Shown in pieces: positions 52,023 through 61,752 of a stretch of DNA of 64,000 nucleotides. The notes beneath the pieces were generated by a model. It ran no database searches and was not told the origin of the DNA. It was given only the letters and a program-made list of their open reading frames with translations. Position 1 is the first letter of the stretch. Each line of letters opens with the position of its first letter. A program made the position numbers and the translations under genes. The DNA is from Bacteroidaceae bacterium (GTDB lineage: Bacteria > Bacteroidota > Bacteroidia > Bacteroidales > Bacteroidaceae): contig JAFZWQ010000008.1 of NCBI GenBank assembly GCA_017617235.1, forward strand, positions 36,694-100,693, written 5' to 3'.

Positions 52023-53126
52023 CTACACGTTGAAGCGGAAATGCATGATGTCACCGTCTTGTACTTCGTATTCTTTACCCTCGACACCCATCTTTCCCGC
52101 TTCACGAACGGCAGCTTCGCTACCATATTTAATATAGTCGTCGTACTTGATAACTTCGGCACGGATAAAGCCTTTTTCGAAGTCGGTGTGAATGACGCCT
52201 GCACACTGTGGGGCCTTCCAACCACGGCGGAAGGTCCAGGCTTTCACCTCCATCTCGCCTGCCGTGATGAAGGTCTGCAGGTTCAGGAGCGAATAGATGG
52301 CCTTGATAAGACGGTTGCAACCGCTTTCCGTCAGGCCCATATCCTCCAGGAACATCTGTTTCTCCTCGTAGGTTTCCAGTTCAGCAATGTCGGCTTCCGT
52401 CTGTGCTGAGATAATAAGCATCTGGGCATCCTCGTCCTTGATAGCCTCAGCCACATGACGGGTATATTCATTGCCATCCTTGGCACTTTGGTCATCGACA
52501 TTGCAGACATACAGCACGGGTTTCGTAGTCAGCAGGAACAAACTCTTGGCGGCTGCCACCTCATCCTCCGTCTCGAACGAAACGGTGCGTGCGCTTTTGC
52601 CCTGTTGCAGAGCTGCCTTGTAGGCTTCCAATACACCAAGTTCTATTTTTGCCTGTTTGTCGCCACCCACGCGAGCCTGTTTCTCCACCTTCTGCATACG
52701 ACTTTCGATGGTTTCCAGATCCTTCAGTTGCAGTTCCATATCGATGATTTCCTTGTCGCGAACAGGGTCAACACTACCATCAACATGTACGATGTTGGCA
52801 TCGTCGAAGCAACGCAGCACATGGATAATAGCGTCGCATTCGCGGATGTTGGCCAGGAACTGGTTGCCCAGGCCTTCGCCCTTCGAGGCGCCTTTCACAA
52901 GTCCAGCTATATCTACTATGTCGCACACGGCAGGCACGATGCGACCTGGATGGACAAGTTCTGCAAGTTTGGTCAGTCGTTCGTCAGGAACGCTCACCTG
53001 CCCCATCTGGGCATCAATGGTACAAAATGGGAAATTGGCTGCCTGCGCCTTTGCACTCGACAGGCAGTTAAAGAGAGTGGATTTGCCCACGTTGGGCAGT
53101 CCTACGATACCAGCTTTCAATGACAT
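52023..53126 (-). CDS. ychF: Redox-regulated ATPase YchF (Obg family)
   Basis: 367 residues. The G1 motif is GIVGLPNVGKSTLFNCL, with DIVDIAGLVKGASKGEGLGNQFL and a C-terminal TGS-like domain (FITAGEMEVKAWTFRRGWKAPQCAGVIHTDFEKGFIRAEVI). The family hydrolyses ATP rather than GTP and binds ribosomes. A minus-strand TACCTTTG box (53207-53214) lies 81 bp upstream. Confidence 0.96.
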   Translation of the reverse strand: MSLKAGIVGLPNVGKSTLFNCLSSAKAQAANFPFCTIDAQMGQVSVPDERLTKLAELVHPGRIVPAVCDIVDIAGLVKGASKGEGLGNQFLANIRECDAIIHVLRCFDDANIVHVDGSVDPVRDKEIIDMELQLKDLETIESRMQKVEKQARVGGDKQAKIELGVLEAYKAALQQGKSARTVSFETEDEVAAAKSLFLLTTKPVLYVCNVDDQSAKDGNEYTRHVAEAIKDEDAQMLIISAQTEADIAELETYEEKQMFLEDMGLTESGCNRLIKAIYSLLNLQTFITAGEMEVKAWTFRRGWKAPQCAGVIHTDFEKGFIRAEVIKYDDYIKYGSEAAVREAGKMGVEGKEYEVQDGDIMHFRFNV

Positions 53127-53256
53127 ATGGTTTATTTATGATTTAACAATTTCTTAAACTAGTTAAGCGACAAAGCCGTATTCTATTTACGATTTATTTC
53201 GCGGTGCAAAGGTACAAACAATTTTTTACTTTTTCACTCTTCACTCTTCACTTCTT

Positions 53257-53718
53257 TTATATATTCATGCCATAGGCATTTTTAACTTCGCTCATAACGA
53301 AGATGCTTTCCAGCGAAGCCAGCGATTCCAGAACACCAAGTTTATTCAATACAAACTGTTGGTATTCCTTCATATCTGATGTTCGTATCTTCAGCAGGTA
53401 GTCGTAGGTACCAGAGGTATTGTAACACTCCGTCACCTCGGGGATATGTCGGATGCGACGTTCGAAATCGTCGGCAATCTCGCGATTAATCTGCTTCAGC
53501 TTCACTTTGCAGAAGACCAACAAATCCTTTCCCAACTGCTCTGGGTTCAATATGGCTACATACTTCTTTATATATCCATTGCGTTCCAGTCGTTTCTGGC
53601 GTTCGAAGACGGGTGTTGGGGTCAGGTGAACGGCATCGGCCAGTTCCTTTGTGGTTAGCTTCGCATTCTTCTGAAGTGTGCGAAGTATCTGATAATCAAT
53701 CTCATCCGGTGTGTACAT
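53257..53718 (-). CDS. Lrp/AsnC family transcriptional regulator
   Basis: 153 residues. N-terminal winged helix (IDYQILRTLQKNAKLTTKELADAVHLTPTPVFERQKRLERNGYI) and C-terminal RAM ligand domain (FERRIRHIPEVTECYNTSGTYDYLLKIRTSDMKEYQQFV). It is divergent from metY with 188 bp between, so it probably controls sulfur amino acid genes in response to an amino acid; that link is inference. Confidence 0.93.
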   Translation of the reverse strand: MYTPDEIDYQILRTLQKNAKLTTKELADAVHLTPTPVFERQKRLERNGYIKKYVAILNPEQLGKDLLVFCKVKLKQINREIADDFERRIRHIPEVTECYNTSGTYDYLLKIRTSDMKEYQQFVLNKLGVLESLASLESIFVMSEVKNAYGMNI

Positions 53719-53818
53719 AGAATATTATTCTTTTGAAGGGTTGTTTTATGGCTATTTGCGGAAATTTTTATTGTTATGGCACACAAATTTAAGAATATCT
53801 TCTGGAATATGCAAAAGA

Positions 53819-53851
53819 TTTGGAGGATATTTCTAAAAGTACGTAACTTTG
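53819..53851 (+). promoter_or_regulatory. Promoter of metY
   Basis: TTTG (53819-53822), 21-bp spacer, TAACTTTG (53844-53851), in the divergent region with the Lrp gene. Confidence 0.65.
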
Positions 53852-53906
53852 CAGTGCAAAACCAAACAAAATTCGTTGAAACGTTAACTAAATATTAAAT
53901 AGGATT

Positions 53907-55193
53907 ATGGCACAGAACAGAAATTACAGATTCGAGACTTTACAACTTCATGTTGGACAGGAACAGGCCGACCCCACGACGGATTCACGTGCAGTTCCCA
54001 TCTATCAGACCACCAGTTACGTATTCCGTAACTCACAGCATGCAGCAGACCGTTTTGGTCTTCGCGATGCAGGTAACATATATGGTCGCCTGACAAACTC
54101 TACGCAAGGCGTCTTCGAAGATCGTGTGGCAGCATTGGAAGGCGGTGTTGCAGGTTTGGCTGTTGCTTCTGGTGCAGCTGCCATTACTTACGCCTTGCAA
54201 AATATTGCACAAGCCGGTGACCACATCGTTGCTGCAGATAACCTGTATGGTGGTTCATTTAACCTGATTACCCATACGTTAAAGACGCAGGGTATCGACA
54301 ATACTATCGTGAACGTTAACGATTTGGAAGCCCTAGAGGCAGCCATCCGTCCCAACACGAAGGTGGTGTATGCCGAAACATTCGGCAATCCCAACTCGGA
54401 TGTATTGGATATCGAGGGCGTTGCAGCTGTGGCTCATCGTCATGGGTTGCCCCTCATCGTCGACAATACGTTCGGTACTCCCTACCTGATTCGTCCGTTG
54501 GAGCACGGAGCAGATATCGTGGTTCACTCGGCTACGAAGTTTCTGGGTGGCCACGGAAGTTCGCTGGGGGGTGTCATCGTAGATGGCGGAAAGTTTGACT
54601 GGAAAGCAAACCCCGATAAGTTCCCAACACTTGCCAAGGCAGAGCCTTCGTATCACGGAGCAGTATTTGCCGATGTAGCTGGTGCAGCGGCTTTCGTGAC
54701 TCGCATCCGTGCCGTCATCCTGCGCGATACGGGTGCTGCCATTTCGCCCTTCAATGCCTGGATTCTCTTGCAGGGTGTAGAAACATTGAGTCTGCGCGTT
54801 GAACGGCACATCGAGAATACGCTGAAGGTTGTTGAGTTCCTGAAGAATCATCCGAAGGTGGCTAAGGTAAATCATCCTTCGCTGGGGAGTCATCACGACC
54901 ACAAACTATACCAAAAATACTTCCCAAATGGCGGCGGCAGCATCTTTACCTTCGAAATCAAAGGCGGACAAGAAGAAGCTTGGCAATTCATAGACAAACT
55001 ACAAATTTTCTCGTTATTAGCGAACGTAGCCGATGTGAAGAGCCTCGTAATCCACCCCTACACCACAACGCATTCTCAACTCTCGCCCGAGGAATTGGCT
55101 GAGCAGCACATTACGCCTGCCACCATCCGACTCAGCATCGGTACCGAACATATCGACGATATCCTGGAAGATTTAGCACAAGCGCTGAACTAA
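53907..55193 (+). CDS. metY: O-acetylhomoserine sulfhydrylase
   Basis: 428 residues of the Cys/Met metabolism PLP family. It makes homocysteine from O-acetylhomoserine and sulfide. The PLP lysine is in VVHSATKFLGGHGS; other motifs are YGRLTNSTQGVFEDRVAALEGG, ADNLYGGSFNLITHT and LPLIVDNTFGTPYLIRPLEHGAD. The length, and DVKSLVIHPYTTTHSQL near the end, fit MetY rather than MetB. The downstream cysK suggests a sulfur-assimilation pair. Confidence 0.95.
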   Translation: MAQNRNYRFETLQLHVGQEQADPTTDSRAVPIYQTTSYVFRNSQHAADRFGLRDAGNIYGRLTNSTQGVFEDRVAALEGGVAGLAVASGAAAITYALQNIAQAGDHIVAADNLYGGSFNLITHTLKTQGIDNTIVNVNDLEALEAAIRPNTKVVYAETFGNPNSDVLDIEGVAAVAHRHGLPLIVDNTFGTPYLIRPLEHGADIVVHSATKFLGGHGSSLGGVIVDGGKFDWKANPDKFPTLAKAEPSYHGAVFADVAGAAAFVTRIRAVILRDTGAAISPFNAWILLQGVETLSLRVERHIENTLKVVEFLKNHPKVAKVNHPSLGSHHDHKLYQKYFPNGGGSIFTFEIKGGQEEAWQFIDKLQIFSLLANVADVKSLVIHPYTTTHSQLSPEELAEQHITPATIRLSIGTEHIDDILEDLAQALN

Positions 55194-55280
55194 TAATGAA
55201 AAATAAAAAGTGAAAAATTAAAAATTGTTTGTAACTTTGCAAATCAATAAATTGTTTAAATCCTAAAATCATTAAATATT

Positions 55281-56228
55281 ATGGCACAGATTGCAAAACA
55301 GTTGACCGATCTTATCGGCAACACTCCCTTACTCCAATTGAACAAGTATTCTAACGCAAAGGGCATAGATACCCCCGTTATAGCCAAAGTTGAGTATTTC
55401 AATCCAGGAGGTAGCGTAAAAGATCGTATCGCATTGGCAATGATTGAAGATGCCGAAGCTAAGGGAATCCTGAAGCCAGGAGCTACCATCATCGAACCCA
55501 CTAGCGGAAATACAGGTGTAGGTCTGGCTTTGGTAAGCGCCGTTCGTGGCTACCATCTCATTCTGACGATGCCCGACACCATGAGCGTAGAGCGCCGCAA
55601 CCTGGTAAAGGCTTATGGTGCTGAGGTTCGTCTGACTCCTGGAAAGGATGGAATGCCTGGTGCTATCCGCGAGGCGGAGGCCCTGCGTGCTAGCATACCT
55701 GGTGCTGTCATTCTGCAACAGTTCGAGAACCAGGCTAACCCTACCAAACACTATCTGACGACTGGTGAGGAAATATGGAACCAAACCGACGGACTGGTAG
55801 ATATCTTCGTAGCCGGAGTGGGCACAGGCGGTACGGTCTCAGGTGTAGGAAAGCGCTTGAAGGAACATAATCCTAATGTGAAGGTAATCGCCGTAGAACC
55901 CAAATCGAGCCCCGTTCTGAATGGTGGTCAGAGTGGTCCTCACAAGATTCAGGGTATTGGAGCCGGTTTCGTTCCCAAGACCTATGATGCTAAAGTTATA
56001 GACGAAGTATTTGACGTAGAGAATGACGATGCCATCCGTACAGGTCGCGAAGTAGCTCAGTCAGAAGGTCTGCTGGTAGGTATCTCTGCAGGTGCGGCCC
56101 TCTACGCAGCTATCCAGGTTGCCAAGCGTCCGGAAAACAAGGGTAAGCGTATTGTAGCCCTTTTGCCCGATACAGGCGAACGCTACCTTAGCACCGTACT
56201 GTACGCCTTCGAGGAATATCCTCTGTAA
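55281..56228 (+). CDS. cysK: Cysteine synthase A
   Basis: 315 residues. It makes cysteine from O-acetylserine and sulfide. The PLP lysine is in NPGGSVKDRIALAMI; the substrate loop is TSGNTGVGLALV, the phosphate-binding loop GVGTGGTVSGVGK, and VGISAGAALYAA is near the C-terminus. It has a TAACTTTG box at 55232-55239. Its likely terminator lies inside the 3' end of the convergent beta-galactosidase gene. Confidence 0.97.
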   Translation: MAQIAKQLTDLIGNTPLLQLNKYSNAKGIDTPVIAKVEYFNPGGSVKDRIALAMIEDAEAKGILKPGATIIEPTSGNTGVGLALVSAVRGYHLILTMPDTMSVERRNLVKAYGAEVRLTPGKDGMPGAIREAEALRASIPGAVILQQFENQANPTKHYLTTGEEIWNQTDGLVDIFVAGVGTGGTVSGVGKRLKEHNPNVKVIAVEPKSSPVLNGGQSGPHKIQGIGAGFVPKTYDAKVIDEVFDVENDDAIRTGREVAQSEGLLVGISAGAALYAAIQVAKRPENKGKRIVALLPDTGERYLSTVLYAFEEYPL

Positions 56229-56232
56229 ACCA

Positions 56233-58731
56233 TTAATATCTAAATTTCAAGTTCACCGTCAGGTCTTGACCTTGTAAAAAAGGCGACGAGGTTCTGACGG
56301 TGAACTGTTTTTCTTCATCATTAGGTTGAATATAGGCTACCAAACGTCCACCGAAGGTGCGCAGTTTGTTGCGTTGTTGGCGGCTGGTGATAGTAGCGTC
56401 GGCAATATTTCCATGTTCCATGCCCAACAGTTTGGCACCTCGAACCATGAGTGTCACTTCGTTGTCGGCCGTGGGAACCAGATGTCCCTGTTCATCCACC
56501 ACTTCCACAAATACGTGGGCTATGGTGTCGGTGGTAACTTTCAGCGCATAGGGCTTTCCAGCCGTCGTAATTTCATAGGAAGCGCCATTGTCAGCTTCGC
56601 AGCGCAGAGTGCCTGGTTCATAATCGATGTCCCAATACAAGATATCTGTCTCTGTGTCGCGCTGGGGCTGTCCGCCTACCTCTTTGCCGTTGAGCAGCAG
56701 ACGGGCTGTTTTGCCATTGGTATAGCACACGACCCGCACATTCTCACCCTTCTCCCAGTTCCACACGGCAGTTGCATAGGGGTGGGGCCGCTGGTTCATC
56801 CGTCCTCTGTTGCCGTTGCGCCCCATGCGTCCGAACTGACGGTAACTGCCGATATAGCAAACAGGTTTTTCGCTCCACAGGGCTGCGCGATACCAGCCTA
56901 ACGGTTTACGTTGTCCGGCCAGATCCAACAGCCCAGCCGATGAACCGCGAGCCGGCCACTGGCCGCTTTCGCCCAGATAGTCGATGCCCGTCCAAAGGAA
57001 CTGACCGAAGATGTGTTCGTTGTCTGTTACCGCCTTCCACGCGGCCAGGTCGTGACGGTTCTCCGAGCCGTAGATGATGCGCTCAGGATAAGTCTTGTGA
57101 TCCTCGCCATAGCGACTCTCGGTATAATTATAACCTACTACATCAACAGCCGAGGGATAGGCAGTAGCGTTGGACATCACAACACCTGCCAGCGCTCCCG
57201 TCGTGGGTCGTGAAGGGTCTATGTCTTTCATAATTTTAGCTAGCCGCTGCGCAATGATGCCGATGCGTTCGGCATTCGGCTGTTCAGGCTTGTAGCCTCC
57301 ATACACGGGTTGCGTGAATTCCGTTCCGTCGCCGTCCAGCACAGGGTGTGAATAGGGGTCATTGGGATAATCCACTTCGTTGCCGATGCTCCACAGGAAG
57401 ATACTGGGGTGGCAACGGTCGCGTCGCACCATATCCGCCACATCGCGGTCTATCCAGTCGTTGAAATAGGTATAGGTACCCTGATACTCAGGCGCGCCGG
57501 CGTTCCAACCCTTCATCCATTTACGTTTGGGGAACTCCCATTCGTCACTGGCTTCGTCCATCACCAGCAGACCCAGTTCATCGCACAGGTCGTACAACTC
57601 AGGTGCATGGGGATTATGACTCAGACGGATGGCATTCACGCCAATGGCCTTCAGTTCCAACAGTCGGCGGCGCCATACCTCGGCGGGAACGGCGGTTCCC
57701 AGCACGCCAGCATCATCGTGCACGCAGACGCCCTTCACCTTCATCCATTTGCCGTTGAGGGCGAAACCCTTGTCGGGTGAGAAGTCAAGCGTGCGTAGGC
57801 CCACGCGTACTATAGAGGTATCATTATCTTCAGCCTTTGGGGCATTGAGGATGGTCTTCAGAGTGTAGAGGTAAGGCCGTTCCAGTGTCCATCGCTGTGG
57901 GTCCTTCACCGTCAGTTTTACCGTCTTCTTCTCCTGTGAACCGATGGCCGTCTTGGTCGTGGCCACCACCTTGCCCTCGCTGTTAAGGAGTTGCACAGTG
58001 GTCTTCAACTGTGAATTTTCAATTTTCAATTGTCCATTGTCAATTGTCTCTACATCCACTTCCAGTTCTGCCTTCTTCGCGTTGATGTTGCTCAGCCTGT
58101 AGGCTGTTCCCCATTGTGCCAGATGTACTTGTGGCGCACGGATCAGCCACACGTTACGGTAGATGCCCGAACCTGTGTACCAACGAGAATCGAATTCCTG
58201 GCTGTGATCCACACGCACAGCGATGACATTCTCGCCTTGCTCCAGATAGGGAGTCATATCATAGAGAAACGAGGCGAAGCCGCTGGGACGCTTACCCAAG
58301 AGATGCCCGTTCAGATAGACCTCCGAGTAGTTATAAACACCCTCGAAGTAAATATAAAGTGAAGATTGAGGATTGAAGATTGAAGATTGGCTTTGCAAAG
58401 TCCCATTGTCTATTTCCCATTTCCCATTTTCCAACTTAAGATGTAGCCTGTACCAAGCCACGCCTCCAGGCAGATAACCTTGGCACGACCCTTTGTCGGG
58501 CGACATCGGCAACTCAACGCCCCAGTCGTGAGGCAGGTCCACTTTGCGCCATTGTGAATCATCGAAATCCTTTGCCTTCATGTTGGGTTGTTCGGCGATG
58601 TTCCAAGCAGCGTCTATGCGCAGGAAGATCCAACCCTTATTGATTTTCTCGGTATGTCCGAACGACACCTGTGCTTGTGCCAATTCTGTTATCGACAGCA
58701 ATGCGATAAGTACTATTATCAGTTTTTTCAT
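56233..58731 (-). CDS. GH2 beta-galactosidase, exported
   Basis: 832 residues with a signal peptide (KKLIIVLIALLSITELAQA). Jelly-roll sugar-binding domain (WRKVDLPHDWGVELP, YIYFEGVYNYSEVYLNGHLLGKR), Ig-like domain, then the TIM barrel with KGVCVHDDAGVLG, IRLSHNPHAPELYDLCDELGLLVMDEA, acid/base Glu in FLWSIGNEVDY and nucleophile Glu in IYGSENRH. It releases terminal galactose, probably from mucin or plant glycans. Two in-frame low-complexity inserts (about residues 98-120 and 228-242) are encoded by the TTGAAGATTG/TTGAAAATTG minirepeat family. Confidence 0.94.
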   Translation of the reverse strand: MKKLIIVLIALLSITELAQAQVSFGHTEKINKGWIFLRIDAAWNIAEQPNMKAKDFDDSQWRKVDLPHDWGVELPMSPDKGSCQGYLPGGVAWYRLHLKLENGKWEIDNGTLQSQSSIFNPQSSLYIYFEGVYNYSEVYLNGHLLGKRPSGFASFLYDMTPYLEQGENVIAVRVDHSQEFDSRWYTGSGIYRNVWLIRAPQVHLAQWGTAYRLSNINAKKAELEVDVETIDNGQLKIENSQLKTTVQLLNSEGKVVATTKTAIGSQEKKTVKLTVKDPQRWTLERPYLYTLKTILNAPKAEDNDTSIVRVGLRTLDFSPDKGFALNGKWMKVKGVCVHDDAGVLGTAVPAEVWRRRLLELKAIGVNAIRLSHNPHAPELYDLCDELGLLVMDEASDEWEFPKRKWMKGWNAGAPEYQGTYTYFNDWIDRDVADMVRRDRCHPSIFLWSIGNEVDYPNDPYSHPVLDGDGTEFTQPVYGGYKPEQPNAERIGIIAQRLAKIMKDIDPSRPTTGALAGVVMSNATAYPSAVDVVGYNYTESRYGEDHKTYPERIIYGSENRHDLAAWKAVTDNEHIFGQFLWTGIDYLGESGQWPARGSSAGLLDLAGQRKPLGWYRAALWSEKPVCYIGSYRQFGRMGRNGNRGRMNQRPHPYATAVWNWEKGENVRVVCYTNGKTARLLLNGKEVGGQPQRDTETDILYWDIDYEPGTLRCEADNGASYEITTAGKPYALKVTTDTIAHVFVEVVDEQGHLVPTADNEVTLMVRGAKLLGMEHGNIADATITSRQQRNKLRTFGGRLVAYIQPNDEEKQFTVRTSSPFLQGQDLTVNLKFRY
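56251..56316 (+). terminator. Candidate cysK terminator inside the convergent gene
   Basis: GTTCACCGTCAG (56251-56262) pairs perfectly with CTGACGGTGAAC (56294-56305) and TGTTTTTCTTC follows on the plus strand. It overlaps the last codons of the GH2 gene on the other strand. Confidence 0.55.
58014..58048. repeat. Minirepeat inside the GH2 gene, site 1
   Basis: TTTTCAATTTTCAATTGTCC-type words. Read in the gene frame they encode IDNGQLKIENSQLK in the Ig-like part of the enzyme. Confidence 0.75.
58372..58436. repeat. Minirepeat inside the GH2 gene, site 2
   Basis: TTGAAGATTGAAGATTGG followed by TTTCCCATTTCCCATTTTCC words. In frame they encode LENGKWEIDNGTLQSQSSIF in the N-terminal jelly-roll domain, between two beta strands. 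Confidence 0.75.
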
Positions 58732-58755
58732 GGTATAGATTATCCTTAAGAAACT

Positions 58756-60870
58756 TTAAAAGCGGACAAGGGAGGATTTTCCAGATTGACGGACAATGCA
58801 AGTCCCTCGTTGAGGAGCATCGGACAATCGTATGCCAGAAAGAGTGTAATACGATGTATCGCCATCTGCACAGGAATTCTGGACTGTCGGCTGGTGAACG
58901 TTGGTTAATTGTTCTGTGGAGAGGGTACTGAACTGGAATCTGTCAATGCTATAGGCTTTACTATCCGAGGTAGAATAGCGGAAACGCAGGAACATATGAT
59001 GGCAGCCAATGGTAGGCGAAATGTCTGCAGACATCGTGAGCCACGTGTTGGATGCTTCGATATCCTTGAGTTCAATAGTGCCTGCTGGCGTCCCTTCCAT
59101 TTTGTCGAAATAGATTTCTATGCTACCCGTTGTGGCTCCCTTGGGGAAACTGGCTACAAGGGTCAGACTACGTGCTGTCTCTTCACCAAAGTCCACGTTG
59201 TCGTACTTCGCCCAATAGTTATTGGCTACCTGCACGATGGGTGTTCCCTCTGATACACTTTCGTTTGTTACGATGAGACCACAATGATAGTCGAATCCTT
59301 CGGCCTGCAAGGTATCAAACCCTTGTTTTACAACATTGCCCAATACAGCATTTACAGCTGCCGAAGCCGCTGTAGAACATCCAAAGGGATTGGTCGTGGA
59401 TTGCAAAGTAGCCTTCTTCATCCACCCTGTTCCCATTAGTCCCTGTTCGTTTCGGTTACAATAGGCTAGCAGTGCATTGCGCATCATCCATTCTTGATAT
59501 GTGGGTTGTTTCAGGTCCAACACGAAGCGTCGCACATAACGCATCAAAATACCTTTGAATCCGCATAAATCGCCATTCGTTTCGTCCTGACACACCTTAA
59601 TGATGCCATATGAATTGCATAAGTTGTTTTTGGTATAACTGGCGATTTTACGCGCATCGCTCAGGTATTGTACGTCGCCATAGTGCATATATAATAGGCA
59701 GGCGGCACCCAACATGGTTCCTTGGTTGTAGGTTGAGGCCCATTCATTCTGGTCCTTTATGGTCTGCGTCGTAGGATCCCACACCACATTATCCCAGACC
59801 TTACCGCTGGCCATATTCTGCGTCAAATATTCGCGTTGAGCGGCATAGATGTCTCGTGCCTTCTCAAAATACTCCTCGCCACATCCACTCATTCCCAGAT
59901 AGCAGGCAGCCACTTCCGTGGGTCCTTGTATGCACGAATTCGTACTGTATCGGTCACCCGTTTGTTCTGCCCATCGCATCATGCGCGTAAATGGAATGTA
60001 GGCACGCTGGTAGATACGGTCGAAATTTGCTTTCGCAGCGTTGGTGTAGGTGGATTTCTTTGTAAGCCACCCCAGTCGGGCAACGGCAATAATTTGCCAC
60101 ATAACGTCATCGTTATAATCATATCCGTACCAATTATACCCACTGGCTCCACCTGTCCAGTTCGAACCTACCTTGCTATTAAAATAGGAATAAACCTGCT
60201 TGGCAGCTGTTAGGTAACGTTCGTAACCTGTCGATTCATATGCATCCAGCAATACCTCCAACTGTTCTGCTTCGCCCCATCCACCGTTGCTGAACGTGCG
60301 ATAGTTTCCACCTTTTTCCTGCAGGTGCTGTTTCAGGTAGTCATCCATCATCTGGTCACGCATAAAGGTATTGAATGTCGTTTGTGCATCGACCGTTTCA
60401 AACACCCACAGTTGTCCTTGGTTCAAGCTGTCAGGTTTAGCCCATGTGGGTAATTCTCCGTCCTCCCCCGTTGACACACTGAGGCACACCGTCTTTGTAT
60501 TGGACAGGATGCGGTAGAGGCCAGCAGTCTCATCCACAACCTCAAAAGCTAGTCGGGCACTGGTGCGCGACGTATTGGTGCTGAACGTTGCTCCAACAGC
60601 TTTCGACTTAGGGGCTGCAAACAATTCGCTGTACACATTTTGCAGGACATACTGTCCATTGGACGAGGTCGTCAGCCGCCATTGTTGCGAAGGGACGTTG
60701 GTTTCCGTCCACAACACTATGTCAGTGTCGGATTCGCGTTGTGAATCCTTTATGAACAGCGATTTTGTGGGAAAGCGTTTAGAAACAATACGATAGGTCT
60801 GCTCTGTTTTCAAAGCATGTGCAGCCAATGCAGCCAGACTTGCAAAAGCAATCAGGAACGTTCTTTTCAT
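58756..60870 (-). CDS. GH76-type alpha-1,6-mannanase-like protein, exported
   Basis: 704 residues with a signal peptide (MKRTFLIAFASLAALAAHA). Residues about 25-155 are ricin/beta-trefoil-like (LWTETNVPSQQWRLTTSSNGQYVLQN). The central alpha/alpha barrel has the GH76 marker YDYNDDVMWQIIAVARL with the paired catalytic Asp, plus GWGEAEQLEVLLDAYESTG and NEWASTYNQGTMLGAACLLY. The C-terminal part is a CBM6-like jelly roll (AGTIELKDIEASNTWLTMSADIS) and a short tail resembling a sorting signal. It would cut alpha-1,6-mannan, as in fungal cell walls; the assignment rests on motifs only. Confidence 0.85.
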   Translation of the reverse strand: MKRTFLIAFASLAALAAHALKTEQTYRIVSKRFPTKSLFIKDSQRESDTDIVLWTETNVPSQQWRLTTSSNGQYVLQNVYSELFAAPKSKAVGATFSTNTSRTSARLAFEVVDETAGLYRILSNTKTVCLSVSTGEDGELPTWAKPDSLNQGQLWVFETVDAQTTFNTFMRDQMMDDYLKQHLQEKGGNYRTFSNGGWGEAEQLEVLLDAYESTGYERYLTAAKQVYSYFNSKVGSNWTGGASGYNWYGYDYNDDVMWQIIAVARLGWLTKKSTYTNAAKANFDRIYQRAYIPFTRMMRWAEQTGDRYSTNSCIQGPTEVAACYLGMSGCGEEYFEKARDIYAAQREYLTQNMASGKVWDNVVWDPTTQTIKDQNEWASTYNQGTMLGAACLLYMHYGDVQYLSDARKIASYTKNNLCNSYGIIKVCQDETNGDLCGFKGILMRYVRRFVLDLKQPTYQEWMMRNALLAYCNRNEQGLMGTGWMKKATLQSTTNPFGCSTAASAAVNAVLGNVVKQGFDTLQAEGFDYHCGLIVTNESVSEGTPIVQVANNYWAKYDNVDFGEETARSLTLVASFPKGATTGSIEIYFDKMEGTPAGTIELKDIEASNTWLTMSADISPTIGCHHMFLRFRYSTSDSKAYSIDRFQFSTLSTEQLTNVHQPTVQNSCADGDTSYYTLSGIRLSDAPQRGTCIVRQSGKSSLVRF

Positions 60871-60972
60871 ACCATATTAATATATAACTGCATACAAAGA
60901 TACGAAAATCTTTTGGAATTTCATATCTATAACTTGCAGATATTTGCTACTTTAGCAGTTTCCCTTTTGTAC

Positions 60973-61752
60973 TTAGCCCTCCAAAGCTTCGAATAATTTG
61001 TCGAGGGCTGTAGCGACATTGCCATGAGTCTGCAACAGTTGGACAAACTTTGAACCGATGATGGCACCGGCGGCATTGTTTTGGGCTGCATCAAGTGTCT
61101 GTTTGTTGCTGATGCCGAAGCCAATCATGCGGGGATTGCGGAGGTTCATGCCGTTGATGCGACGGAAGTACTCCTGCTTGGCATCGTCGAACGACTTCTG
61201 GGCACCAGTGATGGCGGCAGATGATACCATATAGATAAAGCCGTCGGTATTGTTGTCGATAAAGCGGATACGCTCTTCGCTGGTCTCAGGTGTGATGAGC
61301 ATGATGATGCGCAGGTCGTATTTGTCGGCAATGGGTTTCACGATCTTCTGATAGTCATCAAAGGGTAAGTCTGGGATAATCATGCCACTGACGCCACTCT
61401 CAACACAACTCTGGCAGAAGGCCTCGATGCCGTAGTGAAGGATGGGGTTGAGATAGCCCATAAGGATGAGGGGAATCTGTACATCGTCTTTGAAGGCTCT
61501 GAGTTGGGTGAAGAGGGTCTTCAAGTTCATTCCGTTCTTCAGAGCCTGTGTGGCAGCGCTCTGGATGACGGGGCCATCCGCCAACGGATCACTAAAGGGT
61601 ATGCCGACCTCGATGAAGTCGATGCCTCGGCGTTGCATGGTTAGTATCACATCGCCCGTTCCTTCGAGTGTCGGACAGCCGGCACAGAAGTAGAGCGACA
61701 GAAATTTCTTGTCTTGTGGCCTTTCGGCAAATAATTTATTAATCTTATTCAT
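60973..61752 (-). CDS. trpA: Tryptophan synthase alpha chain
   Basis: 259 residues. It cleaves indole-3-glycerol phosphate to indole and glyceraldehyde 3-phosphate. The catalytic Glu and Asp are in [31 protein letters not shown] and [13 protein letters not shown] are also typical. The start overlaps the trpF stop by 4 nt. It ends the minus-strand run trpD-trpC-trpF-trpA. Confidence 0.97.
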   Translation of the reverse strand: MNKINKLFAERPQDKKFLSLYFCAGCPTLEGTGDVILTMQRRGIDFIEVGIPFSDPLADGPVIQSAATQALKNGMNLKTLFTQLRAFKDDVQIPLILMGYLNPILHYGIEAFCQSCVESGVSGMIIPDLPFDDYQKIVKPIADKYDLRIIMLITPETSEERIRFIDNNTDGFIYMVSSAAITGAQKSFDDAKQEYFRRINGMNLRNPRMIGFGISNKQTLDAAQNNAAGAIIGSKFVQLLQTHGNVATALDKLFEALEG

